A stretch of DNA of 64,000 nt from an uncultured Flavobacteriaceae bacterium (GTDB lineage: Bacteria > Bacteroidota > Bacteroidia > Flavobacteriales > Flavobacteriaceae): the NCBI GenBank assembly GCA_947494325.1, contig CANLUS010000006.1, forward strand, positions 62,001-126,000, in the 5' to 3' direction. The first letter of the stretch is position 1; every line of letters starts with the position of its first letter. The notes beneath the pieces are model-generated. The model had not been told where the DNA came from. It searched no databases and worked only from the letters and a program-made list of their open reading frames with translations. Both the position numbers and the translations under genes were made by a program. This document shows positions 26,879-35,162 of the stretch, piece after piece.

Positions 26879-28543
26879 ATGAAATACCCTAAAAAAGAAC
26901 TCGCGCAATTGATCATTGAATATTGCGTAGTATATGGTATCGATCATGTAATTATCTCTCCAGGTTCTCGAAATGCACCTCTTACAATTGGTTTTGTGCA
27001 TCAGCCAAAGATTAAAACGTATAGTATTGTAGATGAACGATGTGCCGCTTTTTTCGCCTTAGGAATTGCTCAGCAAACAAGAAAACCGACGGCGGTTTTA
27101 TGTACTTCGGGTTCGGCGTTATTAAATTACTATCCGGCTGTTGCAGAGGCTTATTATAGTAATATTCCCTTAATCGTAATTTCTGCTGACAGGCCCAAGC
27201 ATTTAATTGATGTTGGTGACGGTCAAACCATTCGTCAAGAAAATGTATTTCAAAATCACAGTGAGTTTAACGCAAATCTAGATGATGATTTATCTATAAA
27301 TCAGAATGCTAGTTTACTAGACAACGCATTTTCAAACTGTGTGAGTAGAAGAGGTCCAGTACATATCAATGTGCCATTTGACGAGCCACTTTATGAGGTT
27401 GTAGAAGAATATACTCTCAAAGATGTTAAGATATCTTATAACAACCAACGCACTAAACATGTTTTACAACTTGAACGATTTGCTGATCTCTGGAATTCTG
27501 CGAAGCGCAAAATGATTTTAATAGGAGCACATTATCCCAATGCCGAACTTCAGAAGAAAATTGGAAATTTAGTAAAAGATCCTTCGATATTGGTCTTAAC
27601 AGAAACCACTTCTAATCTGCATAGTAGTAAATTTATCGGTAGTATTGATAATTTGATATTTCCTCTAAGTGAGGAAGAACTGTTAGAGTTGCAACCCGAA
27701 ATTCTATTAACATTAGGTGGAATGGTAGTTTCAAAAAGAATCAAAAAAATATTAAGAAAGTATCAACCAAAGGAACATTGGCATTTAGGCCCTAAGAATG
27801 CACCTGACACCTATCATAGTTTGAGTCATCATTTTTGCGTAGATGAGGTGGACTTTTTTAGGGAATTTTCAACGATAACCAGTTCTGTTGATAGCGACTA
27901 TCAACAACGTTGGCTTAAAGTAGTACAAAGGAGAGAACAAAGACATGAAGGTTATTTGTCAAAAGCTCCTTTTTCTGATTTAACTGCTTTTGATACCGTA
28001 TTAAAGACAATGCCTAAAGAAATAATGCTACAATCTGGTAATAGCTCTATTATTCGATATTTGCAACTTTTTAAAATGCAGCCTAGCGTAGAAACCTTTT
28101 GTAATAGAGGAACAAGTGGTATCGATGGAAGTACGTCTACTGCCATTGGAGCAGCACTAAATTCAGAAAAACAAACAATATTTATTACGGGAGATATCAG
28201 CTTCTTTTATGATAGTAATGCCCTTTGGAATAACTATATTGACAATCGTTTTAGGATTATTATTATTAATAATTCGGGAGGTGGAATTTTTAAAATTATA
28301 CCAGGTCCAAAAGCATCTGAGGCGTTAGATTATTTTGAAACAACACATGCATTAAACGCAGCTAATTTGTGTCAAATGTATGGAATTGAATATATAAAAG
28401 CCTCGTCTCAAAAAACAGTTATAGAATCTTTAAATGGATTTTATGAAACATCTGATACCCCAAAACTGCTAGAGATATTTACTCCTCAAATTAAGAATGA
28501 TGAGATACTCAAAGATTATTTTAAATATCTAACTGATAGTTAA
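26879..28543 (+). CDS. menD: SEPHCHC synthase (MenD)
   Basis: A 554-residue thiamine diphosphate enzyme that adds a succinyl semialdehyde unit from 2-oxoglutarate to isochorismate. N-terminal Pyr domain has ISPGSRNAPLTIGF and VDERCAAFFALGIAQ (the ThDP-activating Glu), then VLCTSGSALLNYYPAVAEA; central domain; C-terminal PP domain with CNRGTSGIDGSTSTAIGAAL and the ThDP/Mg motif ITGDISFFYDSNALWNN. Length is normal. Co-transcribed with menF. Confidence 0.96.
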   Translation: MKYPKKELAQLIIEYCVVYGIDHVIISPGSRNAPLTIGFVHQPKIKTYSIVDERCAAFFALGIAQQTRKPTAVLCTSGSALLNYYPAVAEAYYSNIPLIVISADRPKHLIDVGDGQTIRQENVFQNHSEFNANLDDDLSINQNASLLDNAFSNCVSRRGPVHINVPFDEPLYEVVEEYTLKDVKISYNNQRTKHVLQLERFADLWNSAKRKMILIGAHYPNAELQKKIGNLVKDPSILVLTETTSNLHSSKFIGSIDNLIFPLSEEELLELQPEILLTLGGMVVSKRIKKILRKYQPKEHWHLGPKNAPDTYHSLSHHFCVDEVDFFREFSTITSSVDSDYQQRWLKVVQRREQRHEGYLSKAPFSDLTAFDTVLKTMPKEIMLQSGNSSIIRYLQLFKMQPSVETFCNRGTSGIDGSTSTAIGAALNSEKQTIFITGDISFFYDSNALWNNYIDNRFRIIIINNSGGGIFKIIPGPKASEALDYFETTHALNAANLCQMYGIEYIKASSQKTVIESLNGFYETSDTPKLLEIFTPQIKNDEILKDYFKYLTDS

Positions 28544-28586
28544 CTATAATGTTCATTGCAAATTTTTAGAATGTTCAAAATTTCTC

Positions 28587-28594
28587 TATATTTG
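28587..28594 (+). promoter_or_regulatory. -7 promoter element (TATATTTG) before the DUF2853 gene
   Basis: Exact TAnnTTTG match on the plus strand, 49 bases before the ATG at 28644 and after the menD stop. A TTG lies 28 bases upstream, longer than the usual spacing. Confidence 0.45.
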
Positions 28595-28643
28595 GGTAAT
28601 CGAAATCAACTTTAATAGTATTAATCAATTTAAAAATTAAATT

Positions 28644-28985
28644 ATGAGTAAAAGAGATGATCTTATTGCTAAGTATGCATCAGATTTAAAAGATAAGTGC
28701 GGTGTGAATCCAGATATGGATTTATTGACCAAAGTTACCATTGGTTGTGGTCCATCTATTTATAATAGAGATTCAGCTACAGTATCTAGTTCTGACGAAA
28801 AAGAACTGGCAACCGTTCGAAATAACTTTTTAAATAAGAAATTAGGTGTGAAAAGTGATGCAGATGCAAATAAAGCAATTGATGCTGTCATGGATACTTA
28901 CGGTCGTTCGAATAAATCGAAATATCGAGCCGTTGTATATTATTTATTGACAAAACATTTTAAAAAAGAGTCAGTTTATAAATAA
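28644..28985 (+). CDS. DUF2853-family protein
   Basis: A 113-residue, mostly helical small soluble protein. The stretches KRDDLIAKYASDLKDKCGV, TIGCGPSIYNRDSATVSS and KYRAVVYYLLTKHFKKE match the DUF2853 family, which has no assigned function. Two Cys (in DKCGV and IGCGPS) are present. It has its own -7 element and a terminator, so it is an independent transcription unit within the men region. Confidence 0.87.
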   Translation: MSKRDDLIAKYASDLKDKCGVNPDMDLLTKVTIGCGPSIYNRDSATVSSSDEKELATVRNNFLNKKLGVKSDADANKAIDAVMDTYGRSNKSKYRAVVYYLLTKHFKKESVYK

Positions 28986-29012
28986 ACCATCTTTTATTCT
29001 TAATAAATATAG

Positions 29013-29043
29013 AACCTCATTACATTTGTAGTGAGGTTTTTTT
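29013..29043 (+). terminator. Terminator after the DUF2853 gene
   Basis: CCTCATTAC, loop ATTT, GTAGTGAGG (one G-T pair), then seven T, preceded by A bases. Strong intrinsic terminator 28 bases after the stop codon. Confidence 0.85.
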
Positions 29044-29064
29044 AATGCGTTAACATAAGATAAA

Positions 29065-29478
29065 ATGAAAGAAGGAGATAAAGTATCGTTAATAATTGGT
29101 CATGAATCACCATTAGGGTTTTCGGTGCTAATCGATGAACAAGAAGAAGGATTATTATATAAGAACGAAGTATTTCAAGAACTACGCGAGGGACAAGTCA
29201 TCGATGGATTTGTTAAGAAAGTTCGAGAAGATGGTAAAATAGATGTTGCGCTACAGCCACAAAATTTTAAAAAAGCAATTGATGGCTTGACTGCGACAGT
29301 CTTAAAAAGTTTAGAACAACATAATGGTACGCTGAGCTTAACAGATAAAAGTACTCCAGAAGATATTAAGGCCCAATTGCAAATGAGCAAGAAGAATTTT
29401 AAAAAAGCTATCGGAATTCTATATAAAGAAAGGAAAATAGAATTAACCAAAGACGCTATCGTATTATTAAAAAAATAA
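29065..29478 (+). CDS. Short CvfB-like RNA-binding protein (S1 plus winged helix only)
   Basis: A 137-residue protein. Residues about 1-65 look like one S1 RNA-binding domain (SLIIGHESPLGFSVLID, then GQVIDGFVKKVREDGKIDVAL) and about 68-137 like the winged-helix end of CvfB (LTDKSTPEDIKAQLQMSKK, then FKKAIGILYKERKIEL). CvfB proteins normally have three S1 repeats before the winged helix and about 280 residues, so this is the C-terminal half standing alone. The gene begins after a strong terminator and no frame coding for the missing repeats is seen upstream, so it is a real short form or an old truncation. It ends at a terminator shared with a convergent gene. Confidence 0.78.
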   Translation: MKEGDKVSLIIGHESPLGFSVLIDEQEEGLLYKNEVFQELREGQVIDGFVKKVREDGKIDVALQPQNFKKAIDGLTATVLKSLEQHNGTLSLTDKSTPEDIKAQLQMSKKNFKKAIGILYKERKIELTKDAIVLLKK

Positions 29479-29482
29479 AAAT

Positions 29483-29509
29483 TCAAGATGATCCTTCATC
29501 TTGAGTTTT
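29483..29509. terminator. Bidirectional terminator between convergent genes
   Basis: TCAAGATGA, loop TCCT, TCATCTTGA: a 9-pair stem. On the plus side it is followed by GTTTT; on the minus side by an A/T run that reads as many T. It serves both the CvfB-like gene and the convergent esterase-fold gene. Confidence 0.78.
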
Positions 29510-29533
29510 AAAAATTTTCTAAATAAGGTATTG

Positions 29534-30781
29534 TTATTTTTGACCTCCATCGTCCTCTACAACTTCTTCTTCATCAATAACTTCCTCCTCTTCAGGTCTT
29601 TCTCTTCCCTGTTTCGTTTTTGCTAAAACACGTTCTACATTCTCATAATATCCATCGCCATTTGGATCATCCGCAGAGATCTTAGCATAGCCATTTTTAT
29701 AATATTTCAATGCTTGCTTGAACTGATTGCCAGCTTCGTAATATTGACCTATATAATAATCACCGATAGGAGATTCTGGATATAATCTATTAATCATTTT
29801 ACCAAACTCCTCCAGGTAATCACCATTTTCTTTATCTAAAATAATAGATTCAATAGCAAAAATATCTCGTTGTCTTATTTTAATATTAGCACCAAATAGA
29901 TATTGTATTTCAACATATTTTTTCTCCAAATATTCTATAGCTTCTCCCGGACTTAGCTCAGCAATATTATTGTTAAACTCTTCTTTAGAAATAGAAGAGT
30001 ACATTTCAAAGATTTGTGCCTGTGCTGCGGCCATTCCCTGACCAATAGAAGATTCCTTAGTAGAAGCATCTAACCTGTCAAACTTATAAGTGAAGTTTTC
30101 ATTTTCTACATTCTCTAAAATATAGTGGATCTTTTTGATAGCCTCATCTTTCTTTTCTCCATTATACTTTCCGCTATTCATATAGTAATAGATCTTTTTT
30201 GCATCTAAGTCAGGAATTTTCCCTTGAAAAAGGCCAGCTATTCCAGGAGGGAAAGAAGGGTTTATGTTTACATAAGCATTAAATGGAGGGTTATCTTCAA
30301 CTAAAAAATAATTGATAAAATTACCGGTCAAGGTGTTTCCTACAATTGTCTTAAATTGAGAGATACGATATCTGTCTTCCATTTTAGGTAATAACTCTTT
30401 CTTTATAAACTTATAGAATTTAGAGCTACTCTCAGCTAACAAACTATTTTCAATATTAACTCTTGAATCTAATTTACGTTCACCTTTTTGATTCTGATAG
30501 ATTCCAATTACAATTTGTTCAGGAGCTTTATCTTTCGAGGCAAACAATTTAGCGTTTGCTACATAAACATCAAACAAATATTCTGCATCTAACACCAAGG
30601 CAAGAGGATAGACCTTTGTAGAATCAGTTTTATAAGATTCAGGCACATATATTTTTAAAATTCGCTCATCCGACAATTCACCGGCAAGTTCAACAGATTT
30701 GAATTTTTCAGTCGTTATATTTTGAGAAAATCCACTAATAGTGATTAACAAAAAGAAAAACTTTAGGGCTAATTTTTTCAT
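29534..30781 (-). CDS. Exported esterase-fold protein lacking the catalytic residues, with C-terminal repeat region
   Basis: A 415-residue protein with a signal peptide (about 1-20). Residues about 25-260 follow the Fes/IroE-type alpha/beta hydrolase plan (ILKIYVPESY, YPLALVLDAEYLFD, ELLPKMEDRYRI). The nucleophile elbow, normally GxSxGG, reads GNTLTG at 148-153, so Ser is replaced by Thr150. The place where the catalytic His is expected reads STKESS with Lys242. Residues about 330-395 look like tetratricopeptide-type helices (YYIGQYYEAGNQFKQALKYY), and the tail is a Glu/Asp-rich run. It is probably a non-enzymatic, protein-binding relative. It is divergent from menB and splits the men gene run. 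Confidence 0.78.
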   Translation of the reverse strand: MKKLALKFFFLLITISGFSQNITTEKFKSVELAGELSDERILKIYVPESYKTDSTKVYPLALVLDAEYLFDVYVANAKLFASKDKAPEQIVIGIYQNQKGERKLDSRVNIENSLLAESSSKFYKFIKKELLPKMEDRYRISQFKTIVGNTLTGNFINYFLVEDNPPFNAYVNINPSFPPGIAGLFQGKIPDLDAKKIYYYMNSGKYNGEKKDEAIKKIHYILENVENENFTYKFDRLDASTKESSIGQGMAAAQAQIFEMYSSISKEEFNNNIAELSPGEAIEYLEKKYVEIQYLFGANIKIRQRDIFAIESIILDKENGDYLEEFGKMINRLYPESPIGDYYIGQYYEAGNQFKQALKYYKNGYAKISADDPNGDGYYENVERVLAKTKQGRERPEEEEVIDEEEVVEDDGGQK

Positions 30782-30868
30782 TTTCTTGATTAATTTTTAG
30801 TTTTTAAATGACATATTTTTTTAGTCATTTTCTTAATTATATATTTACAACGAATTAATTTGTAAAAT

Positions 30869-31708
30869 ATGATACGTATAGACTGGAAAGTTGCAAAAAA
30901 ATATGAAGATATTACTTATCAAAAATGTAATGGTGTTGCAAGAATAGCGTTTAATAGACCAGATGTGCGTAATGCCTTTAGACCAAAAACTACTAGTGAA
31001 TTGTATGATGCTTTTTATGACGCCCAAGAAGATACTTCTATTGGGGTCGTTCTGCTATCTGCCGAAGGTCCATCTTCGAAAGATGGAATTTATTCATTTT
31101 GCAGTGGTGGAGATCAAAAAGCTCGAGGACATCAGGGATATGTCGGAGATGACGGAATGCATCGACTTAATATTTTAGAAGTACAACGTTTAATACGATT
31201 TATGCCTAAGGCTGTGATTGCCGTTGTACCTGGATGGGCCGTTGGAGGAGGGCATAGTTTACATGTTGTTTGTGATATGACATTGGCTAGTAAAGAACAT
31301 GCTATTTTTAAGCAAACTGATGCCGATGTTACAAGTTTTGATGGTGGTTATGGCTCCGCCTATTTAGCGAAAATGGTGGGTCAGAAAAAAGCTCGAGAAA
31401 TATTCTTTTTAGGGAGGAATTATTCTGCCCAAGAAGCGTTTGAAATGGGAATGGTAAATGCCGTTGTTCCTCATGATGAATTAGAAACTACTGCATACGA
31501 ATGGGCTCAAGAAATTTTGGCGAAATCTCCAACGTCAATCAAGATGTTGAAATTTGCTATGAATTTAACGGATGATGGTATGGTTGGACAACAAGTTTTT
31601 GCTGGCGAAGCAACACGCTTAGCTTATATGACCGAAGAGGCAAAAGAAGGACGTGATGCTTTCTTAGAAAAGCGCAAGCCAAATTTTGAAAAGAAGTGGT
31701 TGCCATAA
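30869..31708 (+). CDS. menB: 1,4-dihydroxy-2-naphthoyl-CoA synthase (MenB)
   Basis: A 279-residue crotonase-fold enzyme that closes the naphthoquinol ring from o-succinylbenzoyl-CoA. Family marks are ARIAFNRPDVRNAFRPKT, FCSGGDQKARG (oxyanion hole), VPGWAVGGGHSLHVVCDMTLAS, FDGGYGSAYLAKMVGQKKARE and the C-terminal RDAFLEKRKPNF. Length is normal. It lies in the same region as menF and menD but after a divergent gene, so it must have its own promoter; the spacer has only a near match (TATATTTA). Confidence 0.96.
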   Translation: MIRIDWKVAKKYEDITYQKCNGVARIAFNRPDVRNAFRPKTTSELYDAFYDAQEDTSIGVVLLSAEGPSSKDGIYSFCSGGDQKARGHQGYVGDDGMHRLNILEVQRLIRFMPKAVIAVVPGWAVGGGHSLHVVCDMTLASKEHAIFKQTDADVTSFDGGYGSAYLAKMVGQKKAREIFFLGRNYSAQEAFEMGMVNAVVPHDELETTAYEWAQEILAKSPTSIKMLKFAMNLTDDGMVGQQVFAGEATRLAYMTEEAKEGRDAFLEKRKPNFEKKWLP

Positions 31709-31748
31709 CTTAAACGATAAGTAAAGAGAACATATAAAAAGTGAAAAA

Positions 31749-32357
31749 ATGAAGATTATTTGTATTGGTAGAAATTATGCGAAGCATATCGCTGAATTAG
31801 CAAATGAAAGACCAACACACCCTGTTGTTTTCTTAAAACCAGATTCGGCAATACTGGCCAAGAAAATGCCCTTTTTTATTCCAGCTTTTTCTACTGATAT
31901 TCATTATGAAGTAGAGGTATTGGTAAAGATCAACAAGGTCGGGAAACATATTGATGAAAAATTTGCACATAAGTATTACGATGAAATCGGATTAGGAATT
32001 GATTTCACCGCGCGTGATGTACAATCTCAATGTAAAGAGAAAGGGTTGCCTTGGGAAAAAGCAAAAGCTTTTGATGGAAGTGCAGTTATAGGTGATTTTT
32101 ATCCGAAATCGGATTTTGATTTGGACAGTATAAAGTTCCAATTATTGCAAAACGATACCCTAGTACAAGACGGAAATACCGAAGCGATGCTTTGGAAAAT
32201 AGATGAGCTAATTGCCTATGTTTCTCAGTTTTTTACCTTGAAAAAGGGAGATGTAATTTTCACGGGTACGCCTGCGGGTGTAGGACGGGTAAAAGAGAAT
32301 GATATTTTAGTAGGTACTTTAGAAGGAAAAGAGGCGTTTCGTGTTAAGGTTAAATAA
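31749..32357 (+). CDS. Fumarylacetoacetate hydrolase-family protein
   Basis: A 202-residue FAH-domain protein. Motifs are CIGRNYAKHIAEL, VFLKPDSAIL, the metal-binding HYEVEVLVKI (His-x-Glu-x-Glu), GIDFTARDVQ, KAFDGSAVIGDF and FTGTPAGVGRV. Such small FAH proteins are oxaloacetate decarboxylases/tautomerases or acylpyruvate hydrolases acting on a Mg-bound keto acid. It follows menB by 40 bases and may be co-transcribed; no metabolic link is clear. Confidence 0.9.
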   Translation: MKIICIGRNYAKHIAELANERPTHPVVFLKPDSAILAKKMPFFIPAFSTDIHYEVEVLVKINKVGKHIDEKFAHKYYDEIGLGIDFTARDVQSQCKEKGLPWEKAKAFDGSAVIGDFYPKSDFDLDSIKFQLLQNDTLVQDGNTEAMLWKIDELIAYVSQFFTLKKGDVIFTGTPAGVGRVKENDILVGTLEGKEAFRVKVK

Positions 32358-32360
32358 TGT

Positions 32361-32921
32361 TTATTCTACAATGATATCGTAATTTGAAAGTAAACCTTTG
32401 AGACCTTCCTTAGAAAATTTCGTTTTTTTGAGCTTATTTTTTTGCGGATCTATTTGAAAATGTTTTGAAGTTCTAAAATCGACTTGGCTTAAAATTGAGT
32501 CTTCAAATGTTGCTTGTTTTAAGCTGGAAGAATCAAAAATAGCCGAAGTTAGATCACTTTCGGTGAAATCAACCGACTCCAAAGAACAATGTTGGAAACG
32601 TATTCCTTTTAACCTTAGTAGATAAAAAGAACTAAAATTTAGGTTACAACCAGAAAAGTTCATTGAAAGTAGCATGGTATTACAAATGCTAAAATCTAAA
32701 CCAATCATCTTACAATTGATAAAGTGTACATCATTAAAAACCGTATTTTTTAATACGGCTTTCCCAAAATTACATTCTTCAAATTCACATTCTCTAAAAA
32801 TGAGGTTAGAAATGCTATGTTCATCAAAAATGCAATTGATAAAATTACATGCTTCGAACTCAACTTCATCAATTTTATTTGAAGAAAAGTCTATTTTTTC
32901 GAAAGTACTATTTTCCGTCAA
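32361..32921 (-). CDS. Pentapeptide-repeat protein
   Basis: A 186-residue protein built almost fully of pentapeptide (A/C-x-F/L-x-x type) repeats: FEACNFINCIFDEHSISN, FRECEFEECNFGKAVL, then DFSICNTMLLSMNFSGCNL. These form a right-handed four-sided beta-helix. Members may mimic DNA or bind proteins such as gyrase, but most have no known role. No signal peptide, so probably cytoplasmic. Convergent with the FAH gene (3-base spacer) and 23 bases after the M28 peptidase gene on its own strand. Confidence 0.88.
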   Translation of the reverse strand: MTENSTFEKIDFSSNKIDEVEFEACNFINCIFDEHSISNLIFRECEFEECNFGKAVLKNTVFNDVHFINCKMIGLDFSICNTMLLSMNFSGCNLNFSSFYLLRLKGIRFQHCSLESVDFTESDLTSAIFDSSSLKQATFEDSILSQVDFRTSKHFQIDPQKNKLKKTKFSKEGLKGLLSNYDIIVE

Positions 32922-32944
32922 AGAAAAATTAACTATAAATTAAA

Positions 32945-34411
32945 CTACTTTTTGTATAATGCTTCGCCCGCCTTATAATATTTATCGCCCTTTGTCCAAA
33001 AAGGTGTCTTCGGATCGTTTGCAATTAAACGACAAGCTAATACATATGATTTGAAAAACTTAAATAAATAATCATAATCTACATTATCTGGATTGTCAGC
33101 AGCTTGATGATAGTATTTGGTAATTTCGGCATCGAAGGCTGTGAATCCCATACTATATGTAGGCGCCGGGATGCCTTTAGCAGCAAAATGCACATTATCA
33201 GACCTATCGAATAAGCCTTGTTCAGGAGCAGGATCATCAATTGCTGTAAGACCAAATTCAGCAGCTGCATTTACGATATGGGCGCTAACAGTTGTGCGAC
33301 CTAGTCCAATAATAGTTGCCTTTGAAGTATCGTTATATCCTCCATTATCACTATTAAAACAGTACACCATTTTATGTAAAGGAATTACTGGGTTTTCAAC
33401 ATAATATTCACTTCCCAATAAACCTTTTTCTTCACCCGTAAATAGAATAAATAATGCAGAACGCTTTGTTGGGTATTTGGCAATATTCTCAGCGGCGCTT
33501 AAAACGGTTACAGTTCCTACTGCATTATCACGCGCTCCATTAAATATAGAGTCATTTTCAGCATTGGGTTTGCCAATTCCAACATGATCATAATGCGCAG
33601 AATAGATCACAAATTCATCTTTTAATTTTGGGTCTGTTCCTTCGACCATCCCAACTACATTTTTTCCTTTCACCGAAACTTTATCAATACCAGAGATAGA
33701 CAATGTAGTGGCAATTTTTTTCTTACCTTCTAGGGCTTTTACCATACTTCCATCGATATCTTGAACCCAAAGGTGAATATTTTTATCTTCTTTTTCTGAG
33801 CTAGCAATACCTAGTTTATCTGCATTAAAAAAATGATCGAAATTATTCCATATTTGATCATTCAGGCCAGATAGTTCTATTAACCCTAATGCTCCTTTTT
33901 CTAAGGCCAGTTTCATTTTATCGTTTCGAGCTCCAAAAGCCGATCGCGCATCAGTTTTACCTTCATAACCGGCTTTTACAATAACAAATTTACCAGTTAC
34001 ATCTTTCTTTTTATAGTCGTCGGCAGCACCAAAATTCACAAATATGCTTTGACCATTAAAATCAGTATTGGCTCCTTTTAAAGGAAGTACTTTTTTTGAG
34101 GAGACTCCATTTAGAGTAACACCAATTTTTTTAGCCTTTGTTATTTTCTCTAATTTAACTTCTTGATAATAGCTGCCTTTATTAGCAGGTTTTACATTAT
34201 AGCGTCTAAATGAGTTTGCTAAGTATGAAGCCGCAATATCTATTTCGGGCGTACCGGTTTCCCGACCCTTTAGTTCATCAGAAGCTAAAAAATAAATATG
34301 TCCTTCGATATTACTTTTCGAAACCGTAGCGGTTGTTTTTTCGGCCTCGGTTTGAGCATTTACCTGTATTGCAACCGTAAATAAAAATGCTAAGAGTATT
34401 GTTTTTTTCAT
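32945..34411 (-). CDS. Exported M28-family metallopeptidase
   Basis: A 488-residue protein with a signal peptide ending VNAQ (residue 20). After a protease-associated-type insertion (about 120-245), the M28 di-zinc peptidase domain has all ligand regions: AHYDHVG (His), GARDNAVGT (bridging Asp), FTGEEKGLLGS (Glu pair), NSDNGGYN (Asp) and NVHFAAKGIP (His). It is an exported aminopeptidase-like enzyme, probably periplasmic. Length and architecture match Bacteroidota M28 family proteins with a PA insert. Confidence 0.92.
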   Translation of the reverse strand: MKKTILLAFLFTVAIQVNAQTEAEKTTATVSKSNIEGHIYFLASDELKGRETGTPEIDIAASYLANSFRRYNVKPANKGSYYQEVKLEKITKAKKIGVTLNGVSSKKVLPLKGANTDFNGQSIFVNFGAADDYKKKDVTGKFVIVKAGYEGKTDARSAFGARNDKMKLALEKGALGLIELSGLNDQIWNNFDHFFNADKLGIASSEKEDKNIHLWVQDIDGSMVKALEGKKKIATTLSISGIDKVSVKGKNVVGMVEGTDPKLKDEFVIYSAHYDHVGIGKPNAENDSIFNGARDNAVGTVTVLSAAENIAKYPTKRSALFILFTGEEKGLLGSEYYVENPVIPLHKMVYCFNSDNGGYNDTSKATIIGLGRTTVSAHIVNAAAEFGLTAIDDPAPEQGLFDRSDNVHFAAKGIPAPTYSMGFTAFDAEITKYYHQAADNPDNVDYDYLFKFFKSYVLACRLIANDPKTPFWTKGDKYYKAGEALYKK

Positions 34412-34447
34412 AATTGATCTGTCTAGATAGGAATGGTTAAATATAAT

Positions 34448-35134
34448 TCAATTTTTAATAGCGCGAAAATGAGCCCAGTAGTTTTCATAAACTTTAACAT
34501 CAATGGTTTTAAATTTTACTTCTTTTAACCAGCTAATTTGATCTTGAAGATTATCAGGTTTGTCAAATTCGTCATAATGCTCTTTCAACCACTCCCATTT
34601 TTTTCCGTCAGGGAATGTTTGATGAACAAAATTTCTCCATTTTTCTTTCAATGTTGGATGATCCGGATTTTTTTTACTAATCATTAAATCAGAACACATA
34701 AAGATACCATTGGGTGTTAAGGATTGGTATATTCTTTTAAATAGAAATCGTTTTTCATCTGTGCTACAATGATGTAAACTAAAACCAGCGATTATCAAAT
34801 CAAAATGCTCATTCTTAAATTGAAAATCTTGAAAATAAGAATTGATGTAATCAACCGAATACTCTTTAAACCGTTTCTTACATAATTCAAGCATCTCATT
34901 AGAAGCATCTAATAATGAATAATTAGCCTCTGGAAATTGCTGAACAAATGTAGCTGTTGCGTTACCATTACCACAACCGAGATCGAGTATTCGTGATGGA
35001 CAAAACCCAATTGGTAGGTGATCAACAAAATGAGACATAAGTTCATTATAATAAGGAACGCAACCGATCATATCTTGGGTGTAGTTCGTTGAAAAAGCAT
35101 CGAACTCGTCAGCTATATTATCTTTTATATTCAT
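34448..35134 (-). CDS. Class I SAM-dependent methyltransferase
   Basis: A 228-residue Rossmann methyltransferase. SAM motif I is ILDLGCGNGNAT (about 45-56), followed by NYSLLDASNEML, and FDLIIAGFSLHHCSTDEKR as motif post-II with an invariant-type HH. The substrate cannot be read. It starts 28 bases downstream of the penicillin-acylase-like gene on the same strand and may share its transcript. Confidence 0.9.
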   Translation of the reverse strand: MNIKDNIADEFDAFSTNYTQDMIGCVPYYNELMSHFVDHLPIGFCPSRILDLGCGNGNATATFVQQFPEANYSLLDASNEMLELCKKRFKEYSVDYINSYFQDFQFKNEHFDLIIAGFSLHHCSTDEKRFLFKRIYQSLTPNGIFMCSDLMISKKNPDHPTLKEKWRNFVHQTFPDGKKWEWLKEHYDEFDKPDNLQDQISWLKEVKFKTIDVKVYENYWAHFRAIKN

Positions 35135-35162
35135 ATGTAGAGCTTGTCAAAAGAAAGATTCC

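Noticed and set aside
28541-28552. ATAGTTAACTAT palindrome after menD
   Set aside because: Short AT-rich palindrome at the stop codon, no T-tract and no second copy with a clear role.
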